Below, piece by piece: positions 56,651 to 64,000 of a stretch of DNA of 64,000 bases. Below the pieces are notes generated by a model. It was not told the DNA's origin, did not search any database, and was given only the letters and a program-made list of their open reading frames with translations. Where the stretch lies: positions 40,121-104,120 of the forward strand of contig NZ_AGFU01000036.1 of assembly GCF_000226955.1 (NCBI RefSeq). The letters are read 5' to 3'. Source of the DNA: Sphingomonas elodea ATCC 31461. Lineage in GTDB: Bacteria; Pseudomonadota; Alphaproteobacteria; Sphingomonadales; Sphingomonadaceae. Position 1 is the stretch's first letter. Every line of letters begins with the position of its first letter. The translations under genes and the position numbers were made by a program.

Positions 56651-58921
56651 TCAGGCGACGGCGAGTTCCGGTCCTGCCACGCTTTTATTGCCCTTTGAAA
56701 GAGCAGAGATCGCGCAATTCGCCAGCTGGAGTGCGAGAATCGACTCGGCGCCCTGATTGCGGTTGAGCCCGGTCGGCATCAGGCCGTCGAAACAGCCGCC
56801 GTCGGCCACGCTTGCCAGCGGCGTGTCGAGATCGTTCGCCCCAAGATACCAGCGATAGGCACGCATCGCCTCGTCGGCCCAGCGCCGGTCGCCGGTGACA
56901 TCGTGCGCGGCGAGACAGGCATCGATCGTCGCCTGCGCCTCCAGCGGCTGCTGGTCGAACGGAAGAGGCTCGGCATATTCGCGACCGAAGCTTTCGGTGC
57001 CCACCGCGCGGAAGCGCCCCTCGGGGGACGTCTGGCGCTGGACGATCCAGGCGAGCGTCTCCAGCCCCGTGTCGATAAAGTCGCGACGGCCAAGCGCGCG
57101 GCCGGCGCGCAGCAGCGCCTCCGGCAGGCGGGCATTGTCATAGGCCAGCACGATCTCGAACCAGCTCCAAGCCGGGCGGCGCGTGCGTTCGAGCAGCGCG
57201 ACCAGCTCGTTGCCGAAGCGCGTCAGGATCTCGCGCGACAAGGCATGGCCCGGATGGGCCTCCGCCATCGCGGCGGCGCCGAGCATCGCAAAGGCGTGCG
57301 CACGCGGGCTCCCCAGGTCAAAGGCGATCGAGGCCGTCTCGTCGAACAGCACCGACGCCCAGTCCCGATGCTTCTGCGCGCGGGCATCGCGCGCGGTGAC
57401 GCCCAGCGCCCACACCGCGCGGCCGTTCGAATCTTCCGAACCCTCGTCCTCACACCAGCTACGGTCGAAGTTCATGAAGTTGCGGAACTTGCGCTTGTCC
57501 GGATTCCACGCATGCTGGACGAAGCCGCCATAGATGGCGGTCCAGCGGTCGCGCACCGCCTCGTCGACCTCGTCGATCTTGCTCATCAGGATCAGCGCGC
57601 GGGCATTGTCGTCGATGCAATAGCCGTGGCGGCGATCGGGCACCGAATAGATCGAATGCTGGAGCATACCGGTCGAATCGCTCATCCGTTCCACCGCGGT
57701 CAGTACCGGGCTGAGCGGCGGCAGCTCGTTTGACGACCGGGTGATGCGGCGCGGCTTCTCGTCGAGAATGGCGTCGATCTGTGCGACCGCACGCTCGGCA
57801 AGGCGGGCCCACAGCATCGTGCGCCCGCGGGTATAGGCGCGATCCGCCAGAGCACTCCGCGCATCGGCGTCACCGAGCAGGCGATTGATCTCACGAGCGA
57901 AACCGGCGCTGTCGGCGAAATCGACGATCACTCCATGTGCATCCGCAAGAATTTCCGTCGCGTGGATATAGGGTGTCGAGATAACCGGCTTCCCCATGCT
58001 TACCGCGTAGGAAAGCGTGCCCGATGTTATCTGCGCGGGGTTGAGATACGGCGTAACGTACAGGTCGGCCGCCTGCAAATAGTCGAGCAGGTCGCTCTGC
58101 TCGACAAAGCGATTTACGAACTGCACGTTGTGATCCAGGCCGGCCGCCTGAACTTGGGCCAGCAGCCTGTCCCGATAGGCCTCCCCTTCATGGGCGACCA
58201 GATTGGGATGGGTCGCGCCAAGTAGCACATAGAGTGCGTTCGGATGCTCGGCGACGACCGAGGTCATTGCCTCGATCATCGTCTCGATCCCCTTGTTGGG
58301 CGCGAGCAGGCCGAAGGTCAGCACCACATCGCGACCTTCCCAGCCGAACCTCGGCTTGAACGCGGCGGTGTCGGCGAAGGCCCGGTCGGGCACACCGTGC
58401 GGGATGACCTTGATCTTGCTGCCGTCCACGCCGTGGACGCGCTTCAGTATTTCGCGACCCTTCTCGGCCATCACGATCAGCGTGGACGCGCGACGGATCA
58501 GCGCCTCCATCACCCGACGCTCATCGGAGCTCGGGCGCTCGAGGACGGTGTGGAGCGTGACGATGACCGGGATCGAGACGCGGTCGGTGAGCGCGAGCAG
58601 CAACTCGCCGGCTGCACCGCCGAAAATGCCATATTCGTGCTGAATCCACAGCGCCTCCGCACCACTCGCCTCGATCTTGCGGGCGGTATCCAGATAGGCG
58701 CTGCGGTCATTCTGCGCGATGCTGCCCGTCACCTGGGGCGGATAGGCGTAATGCCCGGGAAGATCGTCCATCGCGTAGACGTCGACCTGGATACCCGGAT
58801 AGCGCTCGGCGAACGCCGTATAGGTATCGGTAGTAAAGGTGGCGATCCCGCATTTGCGCGGCAGGAAGTTGCCGATCAGGGCAAGATGCCGGATCCTCGG
58901 ATGAATCGGAGACCGTGCCAT
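56651..58921 (-). CDS. Glycosyltransferase family 4 fused to a helical (alpha/alpha)-barrel-like domain
   Basis: The 756-residue product has a GT4 (GT-B) N-terminal half (about 1-390): HLALIGNFLPRKCGIATFT, VTLHTVLERPSSDERRV, KVIPHGVPDRAF, LTFGLLAPNKGIETMIEAM, and the donor site YLNPAQITSGTLSYAVSMGK. The C-terminal half (about 400-745) has helical repeats of an (alpha/alpha) toroid type, with HGYCIDDNARALILM, FVQHAWNPDKRKFRNFM and EAQATIDACLAAHDVTGDRRWA. These resemble epimerase/glycosidase barrels. The start is ATG 58921 with AAAGG. A fused sugar transferase and processing domain beside a GH130 enzyme suggests synthesis and turnover of a mannose-containing glycan, as inference only. Confidence 0.85.
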   Translation of the reverse strand: MARSPIHPRIRHLALIGNFLPRKCGIATFTTDTYTAFAERYPGIQVDVYAMDDLPGHYAYPPQVTGSIAQNDRSAYLDTARKIEASGAEALWIQHEYGIFGGAAGELLLALTDRVSIPVIVTLHTVLERPSSDERRVMEALIRRASTLIVMAEKGREILKRVHGVDGSKIKVIPHGVPDRAFADTAAFKPRFGWEGRDVVLTFGLLAPNKGIETMIEAMTSVVAEHPNALYVLLGATHPNLVAHEGEAYRDRLLAQVQAAGLDHNVQFVNRFVEQSDLLDYLQAADLYVTPYLNPAQITSGTLSYAVSMGKPVISTPYIHATEILADAHGVIVDFADSAGFAREINRLLGDADARSALADRAYTRGRTMLWARLAERAVAQIDAILDEKPRRITRSSNELPPLSPVLTAVERMSDSTGMLQHSIYSVPDRRHGYCIDDNARALILMSKIDEVDEAVRDRWTAIYGGFVQHAWNPDKRKFRNFMNFDRSWCEDEGSEDSNGRAVWALGVTARDARAQKHRDWASVLFDETASIAFDLGSPRAHAFAMLGAAAMAEAHPGHALSREILTRFGNELVALLERTRRPAWSWFEIVLAYDNARLPEALLRAGRALGRRDFIDTGLETLAWIVQRQTSPEGRFRAVGTESFGREYAEPLPFDQQPLEAQATIDACLAAHDVTGDRRWADEAMRAYRWYLGANDLDTPLASVADGGCFDGLMPTGLNRNQGAESILALQLANCAISALSKGNKSVAGPELAVA

Positions 58922-59061
58922 GGCGGACCTTTCGCTGTTGCGTGATGGACGAGGCGCAAAACTGCGCTGTTCGTCCTGCTTAACTCCTGTTCTTGATATA
59001 AGTTGCGACTCTATTGCACCGCACAATCTACTTGCGGTCGGCGGTGCTGTACATGGGGTGT

Positions 59062-59517
59062 TCAGCCCCGCCCGCGATAGCTGGGAACCCCTTGCTCGGG
59101 GATCCACACATCCTCGGGCGGCTTGCCGGACTGCCAGAACACATCGATCGGGATGCCGCCGCGCGGGTACCAATAGCCGCCGATCCGCAGCCACACCGGC
59201 TGCATCTCGCGGAACAGCCGCTCGCCGATGCCGACGGTGCAATCCTCGTGGAACGCGCCGTGGTTGCGGAAGCTGCCCAGGAACAGCTTGAGCGACTTGG
59301 ATTCGACGATCCGTTCCCCCGGCACATAGTCGATCACCAGATGCGCGAAATCGGGCGCGCCGGTGATCGGGCAGAGCGAGGTGAATTCGGGCGCGGCGAA
59401 CCGCACCAGATAGCGCAGGCCCGGCCGCGGGTTGGGAACATAGTCGAGTTCCGCTTCCTCCGGGGTGGCGGGCAGGGCGGATTGCTTACCGAGATGCTTG
59501 GCGTCCATGCGGGCCAT
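59062..59517 (-). CDS. queF: NADPH-dependent 7-cyano-7-deazaguanine reductase QueF
   Basis: The 151-residue short-type QueF reduces preQ0 to preQ1 in queuosine biosynthesis. Catalytic Cys49 lies in [17 protein letters not shown]. The QueF signature [21 protein letters not shown] follows with the conserved His and Asp, and the NADPH-binding C-terminus contains [13 protein letters not shown] 59517 gives [10 protein letters not shown]; an ATG three codons later is equally possible. It is divergent from sseA with 45 bases between the starts. No other queuosine genes are here. Confidence 0.96.
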   Translation of the reverse strand: MARMDAKHLGKQSALPATPEEAELDYVPNPRPGLRYLVRFAAPEFTSLCPITGAPDFAHLVIDYVPGERIVESKSLKLFLGSFRNHGAFHEDCTVGIGERLFREMQPVWLRIGGYWYPRGGIPIDVFWQSGKPPEDVWIPEQGVPSYRGRG

Positions 59518-59562
59518 GTAGGCGTTTGCGGTGCGGTTTCCATAGGGCTAGGACCTACCCGC

Positions 59563-60393
59563 ATGGACGGATTGATCACCACCGAAGCGCTGGCCGGCAT
59601 GCTCGGCGCCGACGACCTGCTGGTCCTCGACGCGACCTACACCTCCACCATCCCGGGCGCAGCCAGACAGGACCCGCGCGCGGAGTTCGAGGCGGGACAT
59701 ATCCCTGGCGCGCGGCTGCTCGATCTCGACACGCTGGTCGATGCCGCAAACCCGCTGCCTTCGATGCTGCCCACGCGGGCTGTGTTCGAGGACCGCATGG
59801 CGCAGCTGGGAGTAACCGCCGGCACCCGCATCGTCCTGTACGACAACAGCCCGCACCACACCGCCTGCCGCGCCTGGTGGGTCCTGCGGATGTTCGGGGT
59901 GCAGGCCGCCATCCTCGACGGCACTATGGGCCATTGGCGCGCCGAGGGGCGGCCGGTGCAGACCGGACCGCATCTCGCCGCCGCCTCGGTCTTCACCGCT
60001 GGCGAACCCGCCGCGCAGATCCGCACGCTCGACGAGATGCGCACCACCACCGAGCAGATCGTCGACGCCCGCTCGGCCGCGCGCTTCACCGGCGAGGAGC
60101 CCGATCCGCGTCCCGAATGCGCCGCCGGGCACATGCCGGGCGCCAAGAACATTCCCTATGGCCGCTTCTTCGAAAGCGACGGCCACTGGAAGTCCCCCGA
60201 AGGCATCCAGGCGGTGTTCGACGCTGCCGGGCTCGACCTCAACCGGCCGCTGGTCGCCACCTGCGGTTCGGGAATCACCGCATCGGTGATCGTCTTTGCC
60301 GCGCATCTGCTCGGCCACGAGATCGCGCTCTACGACGGCAGCTGGACCGAATGGGGCGCGCAGCCCGATACCGCGAAGGCCATCGGCGCATGA
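59563..60393 (+). CDS. sseA: 3-mercaptopyruvate sulfurtransferase (SseA-type rhodanese)
   Basis: The 276-residue protein has two rhodanese domains. The inactive N-terminal one contains DPRAEFEAGHIPGARLLDLD. The active C-terminal one has QIVDARSAARFTGEEPDPR and catalytic Cys in LVATCGSGITASVIV (near 233). The active loop CGSGIT marks mercaptopyruvate sulfurtransferase rather than thiosulfate sulfurtransferase (CRKG-V type). The start is ATG 59563. The stop overlaps metC (ATGA 60390-60393), so sulfur metabolism genes are coupled. Confidence 0.95.
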   Translation: MDGLITTEALAGMLGADDLLVLDATYTSTIPGAARQDPRAEFEAGHIPGARLLDLDTLVDAANPLPSMLPTRAVFEDRMAQLGVTAGTRIVLYDNSPHHTACRAWWVLRMFGVQAAILDGTMGHWRAEGRPVQTGPHLAAASVFTAGEPAAQIRTLDEMRTTTEQIVDARSAARFTGEEPDPRPECAAGHMPGAKNIPYGRFFESDGHWKSPEGIQAVFDAAGLDLNRPLVATCGSGITASVIVFAAHLLGHEIALYDGSWTEWGAQPDTAKAIGA

Positions 60394-61580
60394 GCGAGCA
60401 TGACGACAAGGATGCGACCAAGGTCGTCCATGCCGGGCGCCGCCCCGAATGGACGCAGGGCATCGTCAACCCGCCCGTATGGCGCGCCTCGACCATCCTC
60501 TATGACGACATCGCCGCAATGCGCGAGCGCGGCAGCGCGGACACGCACCACAAGCTCTATTACGGCCGGCGCGGCACGCCGACCCAATGGTCGCTCGCCG
60601 ACGCGCTGACCGCGCTGGAGCCGGGTGCCGAGGCGACGCTCCTCTACCCCTCGGGCGTGGCGGCGATCACCACCGCGCTGCTCGCGGTGCTGTCGCCGGG
60701 CGACGAGGTGCTGCTGCCCGACAGCAGCTACGAACCCACCCGCGCCTTCGGCAACACCATGCTCAAGCGGCTGGGCATCACCGCCACCTATTACGATCCG
60801 CTGATCGGCGACGGCATCGCCGCGCTCTGCACCGAGCGGACCAGGGCGATCCTGCTCGAAAGCCCGGGCAGCCTGACCTTCGAGGTGCAGGACGTTCCCG
60901 CCATCGTCGCGGTGGCCAAGGCGCGCGGGATCGTGACGCTGCTCGACAATACCTGGGCGGGGCCGCTCTATTTTCCGGCGATCGAGAAGGGCATCGACTA
61001 TACGATCCTGTCCTGCTCGAAATATGTAGTCGGCCATTCCGACGTGATGATGGGATCGGTCACCGCCGCGCCGGGCGCCTATGATCGGCTGCGCACGACC
61101 ACCTACCAGCTGGGCCTGTGCGCGAGCCCGGACGACGCCTATCTGGGATCGCGCGGACTGCGGACGATGGAGGTACGCCTGCGTCAGTCGGGCGCGAGCG
61201 GGCTGAAAATCGCCCAGTGGCTCAAGACCCGGCCCGAGGTGGCCCGTGTGCTCCACCCTGCCCTGCCCGACTGCCCGGGCCACGACCTGTTCGTCCGCGA
61301 CTTCAAGGGGTGCGCCGGCCTGTTCTCCTTCGTGTTGAACGGCGGCGACGATGCCGCGCGCACCGCGCTGATCGACGGCCTGCGCCATTTCGGCATCGGC
61401 TTCAGCTGGGGCGGGTATGAGAGCCTGGCGATCCCCGCCGACCCGCAGCGTATCCGCACCGCCTCGCGCTGGCAGGCCGAAGGGCCGCTGATCCGGCTCT
61501 ATGTCGGGCTGGAGGATCCGGACGACCTGATCGCCGATCTCGCGGCCGGCCTCGCCCGCTTCGCCGCCGCGCGCGGATGA
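60390..61580 (+). CDS. metC: Cystathionine beta-lyase
   Basis: The 396-residue PLP enzyme of the Cys/Met metabolism family cleaves cystathionine to homocysteine, pyruvate and ammonia. The PLP lysine is in LSCSKYVVGHSDVMMG (near 210). The cofactor phosphate site is YPSGVAAITTALLAVLSPGD. The active-site Tyr lies in YYGRRGTPTQW, and the C-terminal SWGGYESLA element favours beta-lyase over gamma-synthase. It overlaps sseA at its start and the mechanosensitive channel gene at its stop (ATGA 61577-61580). Confidence 0.95.
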   Translation: MSEHDDKDATKVVHAGRRPEWTQGIVNPPVWRASTILYDDIAAMRERGSADTHHKLYYGRRGTPTQWSLADALTALEPGAEATLLYPSGVAAITTALLAVLSPGDEVLLPDSSYEPTRAFGNTMLKRLGITATYYDPLIGDGIAALCTERTRAILLESPGSLTFEVQDVPAIVAVAKARGIVTLLDNTWAGPLYFPAIEKGIDYTILSCSKYVVGHSDVMMGSVTAAPGAYDRLRTTTYQLGLCASPDDAYLGSRGLRTMEVRLRQSGASGLKIAQWLKTRPEVARVLHPALPDCPGHDLFVRDFKGCAGLFSFVLNGGDDAARTALIDGLRHFGIGFSWGGYESLAIPADPQRIRTASRWQAEGPLIRLYVGLEDPDDLIADLAAGLARFAAARG

Positions 61581-62848
61581 TCCGCAACCTGCTCGACCGG
61601 TTCGCCGGCATGGGGATGCGCATCCCCTCCCCGGCCGAACTGGGCGAGATGGCGGTGGCGCTGGGGCTCGCGGCACTCGCCCTGGCGGTAGGCGTACTGG
61701 TTGGCCAGCGGGTCGGCGCGCAGCTTGCGGGACTCTGGCATCGGGTGCTCGGCGAGCATGCCAACGGCATCCAGCCGCGGCTGTGCCGGATCACCCGCTA
61801 TCTCACCACCGCGCTGCTGCTGTCGCCGCTGACCAGCGCCTGGCCCTGGCATCCGCCGACGACGCTGCTGCTCGGCATCCTGCTGGGACTGGGGATGGCG
61901 CTGGCGGTGGTGGAGGTGCTGCGCGGGCTGGGCCTGCCGCGGCTGGTCACCTGGGCGATGGGCATGATCGCCTTCGCCTCGCTGCTCAGCAAGACGATGG
62001 GCGGGCTGGGCGTGATCGAGGCGCTGCTGGCCCGCATCGGGTTCGACATCGGCACGCGGCGGCTGTCGCTGCTGTCGCTGCTCACCGTCGCGGTGACGGT
62101 GATCCTGATCTATGCGCTGGTCCGGCTGGCCAATCGGCTGCTGGCGGAGTGGATCGGCCGGGCCCACGGCCTGGACGCGACCCAGCGGCTGCTGGGCCAG
62201 AAGCTTGCGAGTATCGCAATCCTGGCGGTGGCGTTCTTCGTCGGCATCGACCTGCTGGGCATCGATCTGACCACCTTTGCGGTGTTTTCGGGGGCGTTCG
62301 GACTGGCGATCGGCTTCGGCATGCAAAAGACCGTCGGCAATCTGATCGCCGGCATCATCCTGCTGATGGACCGTTCGATCAAGCCGGGCGACGTGATCGT
62401 CGTGGGGGACAGCTTCGGCTGGGTGAACAAGATCGGCGTGCGCGCCGTCTCGGTGATCACCCGCGACGGCAAGGAGCATCTGATTCCCAACGAGAATCTG
62501 ATGACCCAGGAGGTCGAGAACTGGTCCTACACCGATCGCAACGTGCGGGTCCGGATCGCGGTGACGGTCGCCTATGGCTGCGACCTGGAACTGGCGCAGG
62601 CGCTGATGCTGCGCGCGGCGACCGAAAGCCCGCGCGTGCTCGACACGCCCGCCCCCAATGTGTGGCTGACCGCGCTGGGCGAGAACGGCGCGGCGCACGA
62701 GATACTGGTGTGGATCAGCGATCCGGAGAGCGGCATCGGCAATGTGCGGAGCGACGTGCTCAACCGGCTGTGGAAGCTGTTCGGCGAGCACGGGATCACC
62801 GTGCCCGCCCCGCGCCGCGACGTGCGGATCAGCGCTTCGGGCAGCTAG
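61577..62848 (+). CDS. MscS-family mechanosensitive ion channel
   Basis: The 423-residue channel has several N-terminal membrane helices (such as VALGLAALALAVGVLVGQ, LLLGILLGLGMALAVVEVL and ASIAILAVAFFVGIDLLGI). The conserved pore-lining helix and beta-domain follow: FGLAIGFGMQKTVGNLIAG, then MDRSIKPGDVIVVGDSFGWV and LIPNENLMTQEVENWSY. It opens on membrane tension to release solutes. It is coupled to metC by overlap. Its last 20 bases overlap the end of the convergent PI-PLC-like gene (62829-62848). Confidence 0.94.
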   Translation: MIRNLLDRFAGMGMRIPSPAELGEMAVALGLAALALAVGVLVGQRVGAQLAGLWHRVLGEHANGIQPRLCRITRYLTTALLLSPLTSAWPWHPPTTLLLGILLGLGMALAVVEVLRGLGLPRLVTWAMGMIAFASLLSKTMGGLGVIEALLARIGFDIGTRRLSLLSLLTVAVTVILIYALVRLANRLLAEWIGRAHGLDATQRLLGQKLASIAILAVAFFVGIDLLGIDLTTFAVFSGAFGLAIGFGMQKTVGNLIAGIILLMDRSIKPGDVIVVGDSFGWVNKIGVRAVSVITRDGKEHLIPNENLMTQEVENWSYTDRNVRVRIAVTVAYGCDLELAQALMLRAATESPRVLDTPAPNVWLTALGENGAAHEILVWISDPESGIGNVRSDVLNRLWKLFGEHGITVPAPRRDVRISASGS

Positions 62849-63914
62849 CCGTCACGCCGTTGCACACCACGCTGCTCTTGCCGAGCGACACGGTGAAGTT
62901 CAGCCCTCGCGGATCGGGCGCGCCTTCGTAATAATCGGTGCTGATGAACTGCGCGCCCGAGGCGATCGCCGCGTCGAGCCGGCTGCGGTCATGCTTGCGC
63001 GCCTCCAGCGTCTCCGAATCGGCGCGGGTGCGGACCATGAACCCCGCCTTCACGCGGCGGGTGATCAGGCCCGCATCCTTGGTCGGGCTCTGCATGTTGA
63101 AAAAGGCCGCCTCGGGCGCGTCCTCGGGGTACCAGCCGAACATCATGCGGCCCTTCAGGCTGGCATGGCCGGCGCGATAGCGTTCCTCGTTCGCCTCCGA
63201 CGTGTCGAGCACGAGCAGGAACTTGCCGCGCGACGCGCCCACCGTCGGCCAGCGATGCGCGAGCACCGCGTCGCGCAGCGTCGAAAGCGATCCCCGGACG
63301 TCGTCCGGCGCGATCACCCGATCGCGGCCGATCGTTGCCGCGATATCGGCGTCGAGCGCGTCGAGCGCGGCCGCATCGAAGCCGAGGTCGGTGGTGCGCA
63401 GCCCCGGGATCGGCCGCACGTCGCTGGCATTGACCAGCAGCATCACCGGCAGATGCCCCGGATGCGCATCGGACCAGCGGCGGAAGATCATCATGCAGGC
63501 GCGGAAGGTGCGGCAATGCGTCTGCCAGTCGAAACCCGGCACGTGGATCGTCTTGGCGCCGGGCGCGGCCATCTCCGCCCGGATCTCGGCGGGGCCGTCG
63601 GCATAGGGCGCGGCATAGGCGCCCCCCTGCGGATCGGGTGCCACGTCGATCTCGAGCTGGCGCAGCCCGAGGGCCAGCTGGCTCTCCAGCGGCGGATGGC
63701 CATAGGCAAGGCCGTCCCACTCCTTCGGCGCGAGCGCGCGGATGCGGGCCTCGACCTGGGGCAACGGATAGGGGCGATAGCTGTTGTGCGAGCCGAGCAA
63801 ACGCAGCTGGTCGAGCCGCAGCGAGTCGAGGCTCCTGTCGGCATCCGGCGTGGCGCCGCCCGGCGCCATCGCCATCAACAGCGCCGCCGCCCCGACCATC
63901 AACCCCTTGCGCAT
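62829..63914 (-). CDS. Ca2+-dependent phosphoinositide-specific phospholipase C-like protein, secreted
   Basis: The 361-residue exported protein has a signal peptide (LMVGAAALLMAMAPGGA). The PI-PLC-like TIM-barrel begins with LRLLGSHNSYRPYP (catalytic-type His near 44) and continues with LALGLRQLEIDVAPDPQGG, then a second His region KTIHVPGFDWQTHC and FISTDYYEGAPDPRGLNF. It might cleave phosphoinositides or a related glycerophosphodiester outside the cell; activity is inferred. The start ATG 63912-63914 is six bases from GGAAGGA; an ATG two codons upstream (63920) abuts that Shine-Dalgarno. Three cysteine pairs fit a secreted protein. Confidence 0.88.
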   Translation of the reverse strand: MRKGLMVGAAALLMAMAPGGATPDADRSLDSLRLDQLRLLGSHNSYRPYPLPQVEARIRALAPKEWDGLAYGHPPLESQLALGLRQLEIDVAPDPQGGAYAAPYADGPAEIRAEMAAPGAKTIHVPGFDWQTHCRTFRACMMIFRRWSDAHPGHLPVMLLVNASDVRPIPGLRTTDLGFDAAALDALDADIAATIGRDRVIAPDDVRGSLSTLRDAVLAHRWPTVGASRGKFLLVLDTSEANEERYRAGHASLKGRMMFGWYPEDAPEAAFFNMQSPTKDAGLITRRVKAGFMVRTRADSETLEARKHDRSRLDAAIASGAQFISTDYYEGAPDPRGLNFTVSLGKSSVVCNGVTASCPKR

Positions 63915-64000
63915 CGTCATTCCTTCCGAAGAAAACCCGAGGCGGTGCCTGTGACGGGTTTTCGTTCCGGAACGATGACAGGGACACGCAAAAACGGCGG

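Overview
The window is high-GC chromosomal DNA whose gene content and order match a sphingomonad (Alphaproteobacteria, Sphingomonadales, most likely Sphingomonas). The clues are alphaproteobacterial-type SerC, short HisZ, a TonB-dependent receptor, the dnaJ-like/yihY/fabI/aroC neighbourhood, an L7Ae-extended YlxR in the rimP-nusA-ylxR-infB operon, and a HrcA/CIRCE-controlled groESL. This is inference from families and synteny; no rRNA or tRNA gene is present to confirm it. Almost all of the window is ordinary core genome. I found no insertion sequence, prophage, CRISPR array or tRNA.

Layout. 1-7.9 kb: the tail of a membrane protein, a mannitol/fructuronate-type dehydrogenase, a two-lobed retropepsin-like protein, an Lhr-type helicase, a secreted M20 peptidase and a shortened oleate hydratase. 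7.9-12.6 kb: groESL with a perfect CIRCE operator, sppA and a GNAT acetyltransferase. 12.6-20.6 kb: fabI, yihY, a DnaJ/CbpA-like gene and aroC, then an enoyl-CoA hydratase, two PaaI-type thioesterases and a lipoprotein sugar dehydrogenase. 20.7-34.4 kb: the translation/RNA cluster rimP-nusA-ylxR-infB-rbfA, interrupted by thymidine kinase and a TonB receptor, and resumed by truB-rpsO-pnp. 34.4-44.8 kb: hemerythrin-like and unknown small genes, smc with two DsbA-like thioredoxins and a DciA-like gene, mutY, a beta-lactamase-fold hydrolase and nudC. 44.3-55.3 kb: a histidine phosphatase, an outer-membrane barrel, dnaN, coq4, recF, the serC-serA pair and hisZ. 55.3-64 kb: a GH130 and glycosyltransferase-4 fusion pair, queF, sseA-metC-mscS, and a secreted PI-PLC-like protein.

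Most unusual region. The 352-base gap between infB and rbfA (26647-26998) is not ordinary spacer. It carries a 33-codon ORF for a single-helix hydrophobic peptide that looks like the Firmicutes holin-like toxin peptides. The ORF sits behind an 11-base perfect anti-16S Shine-Dalgarno that is locked inside a 16-pair hairpin. Two GC-rich hairpins with the same GCTGGAAC apex follow, and then a decayed second copy of the Shine-Dalgarno and ORF start. It lies inside a housekeeping operon and uses codons unlike its neighbours. I rate it the best candidate here for an undescribed small system.

Other RNA-level structure is notable. The ylxR Shine-Dalgarno is enclosed in a GUAA-capped hairpin, the serC Shine-Dalgarno is enclosed in a GUGA-capped hairpin, a 23-bp perfect inverted repeat separates serC from serA, and a GC-rich palindrome recurs in intergenic spaces. 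All structures were paired by eye; no folding energies, searches or alignments were run.
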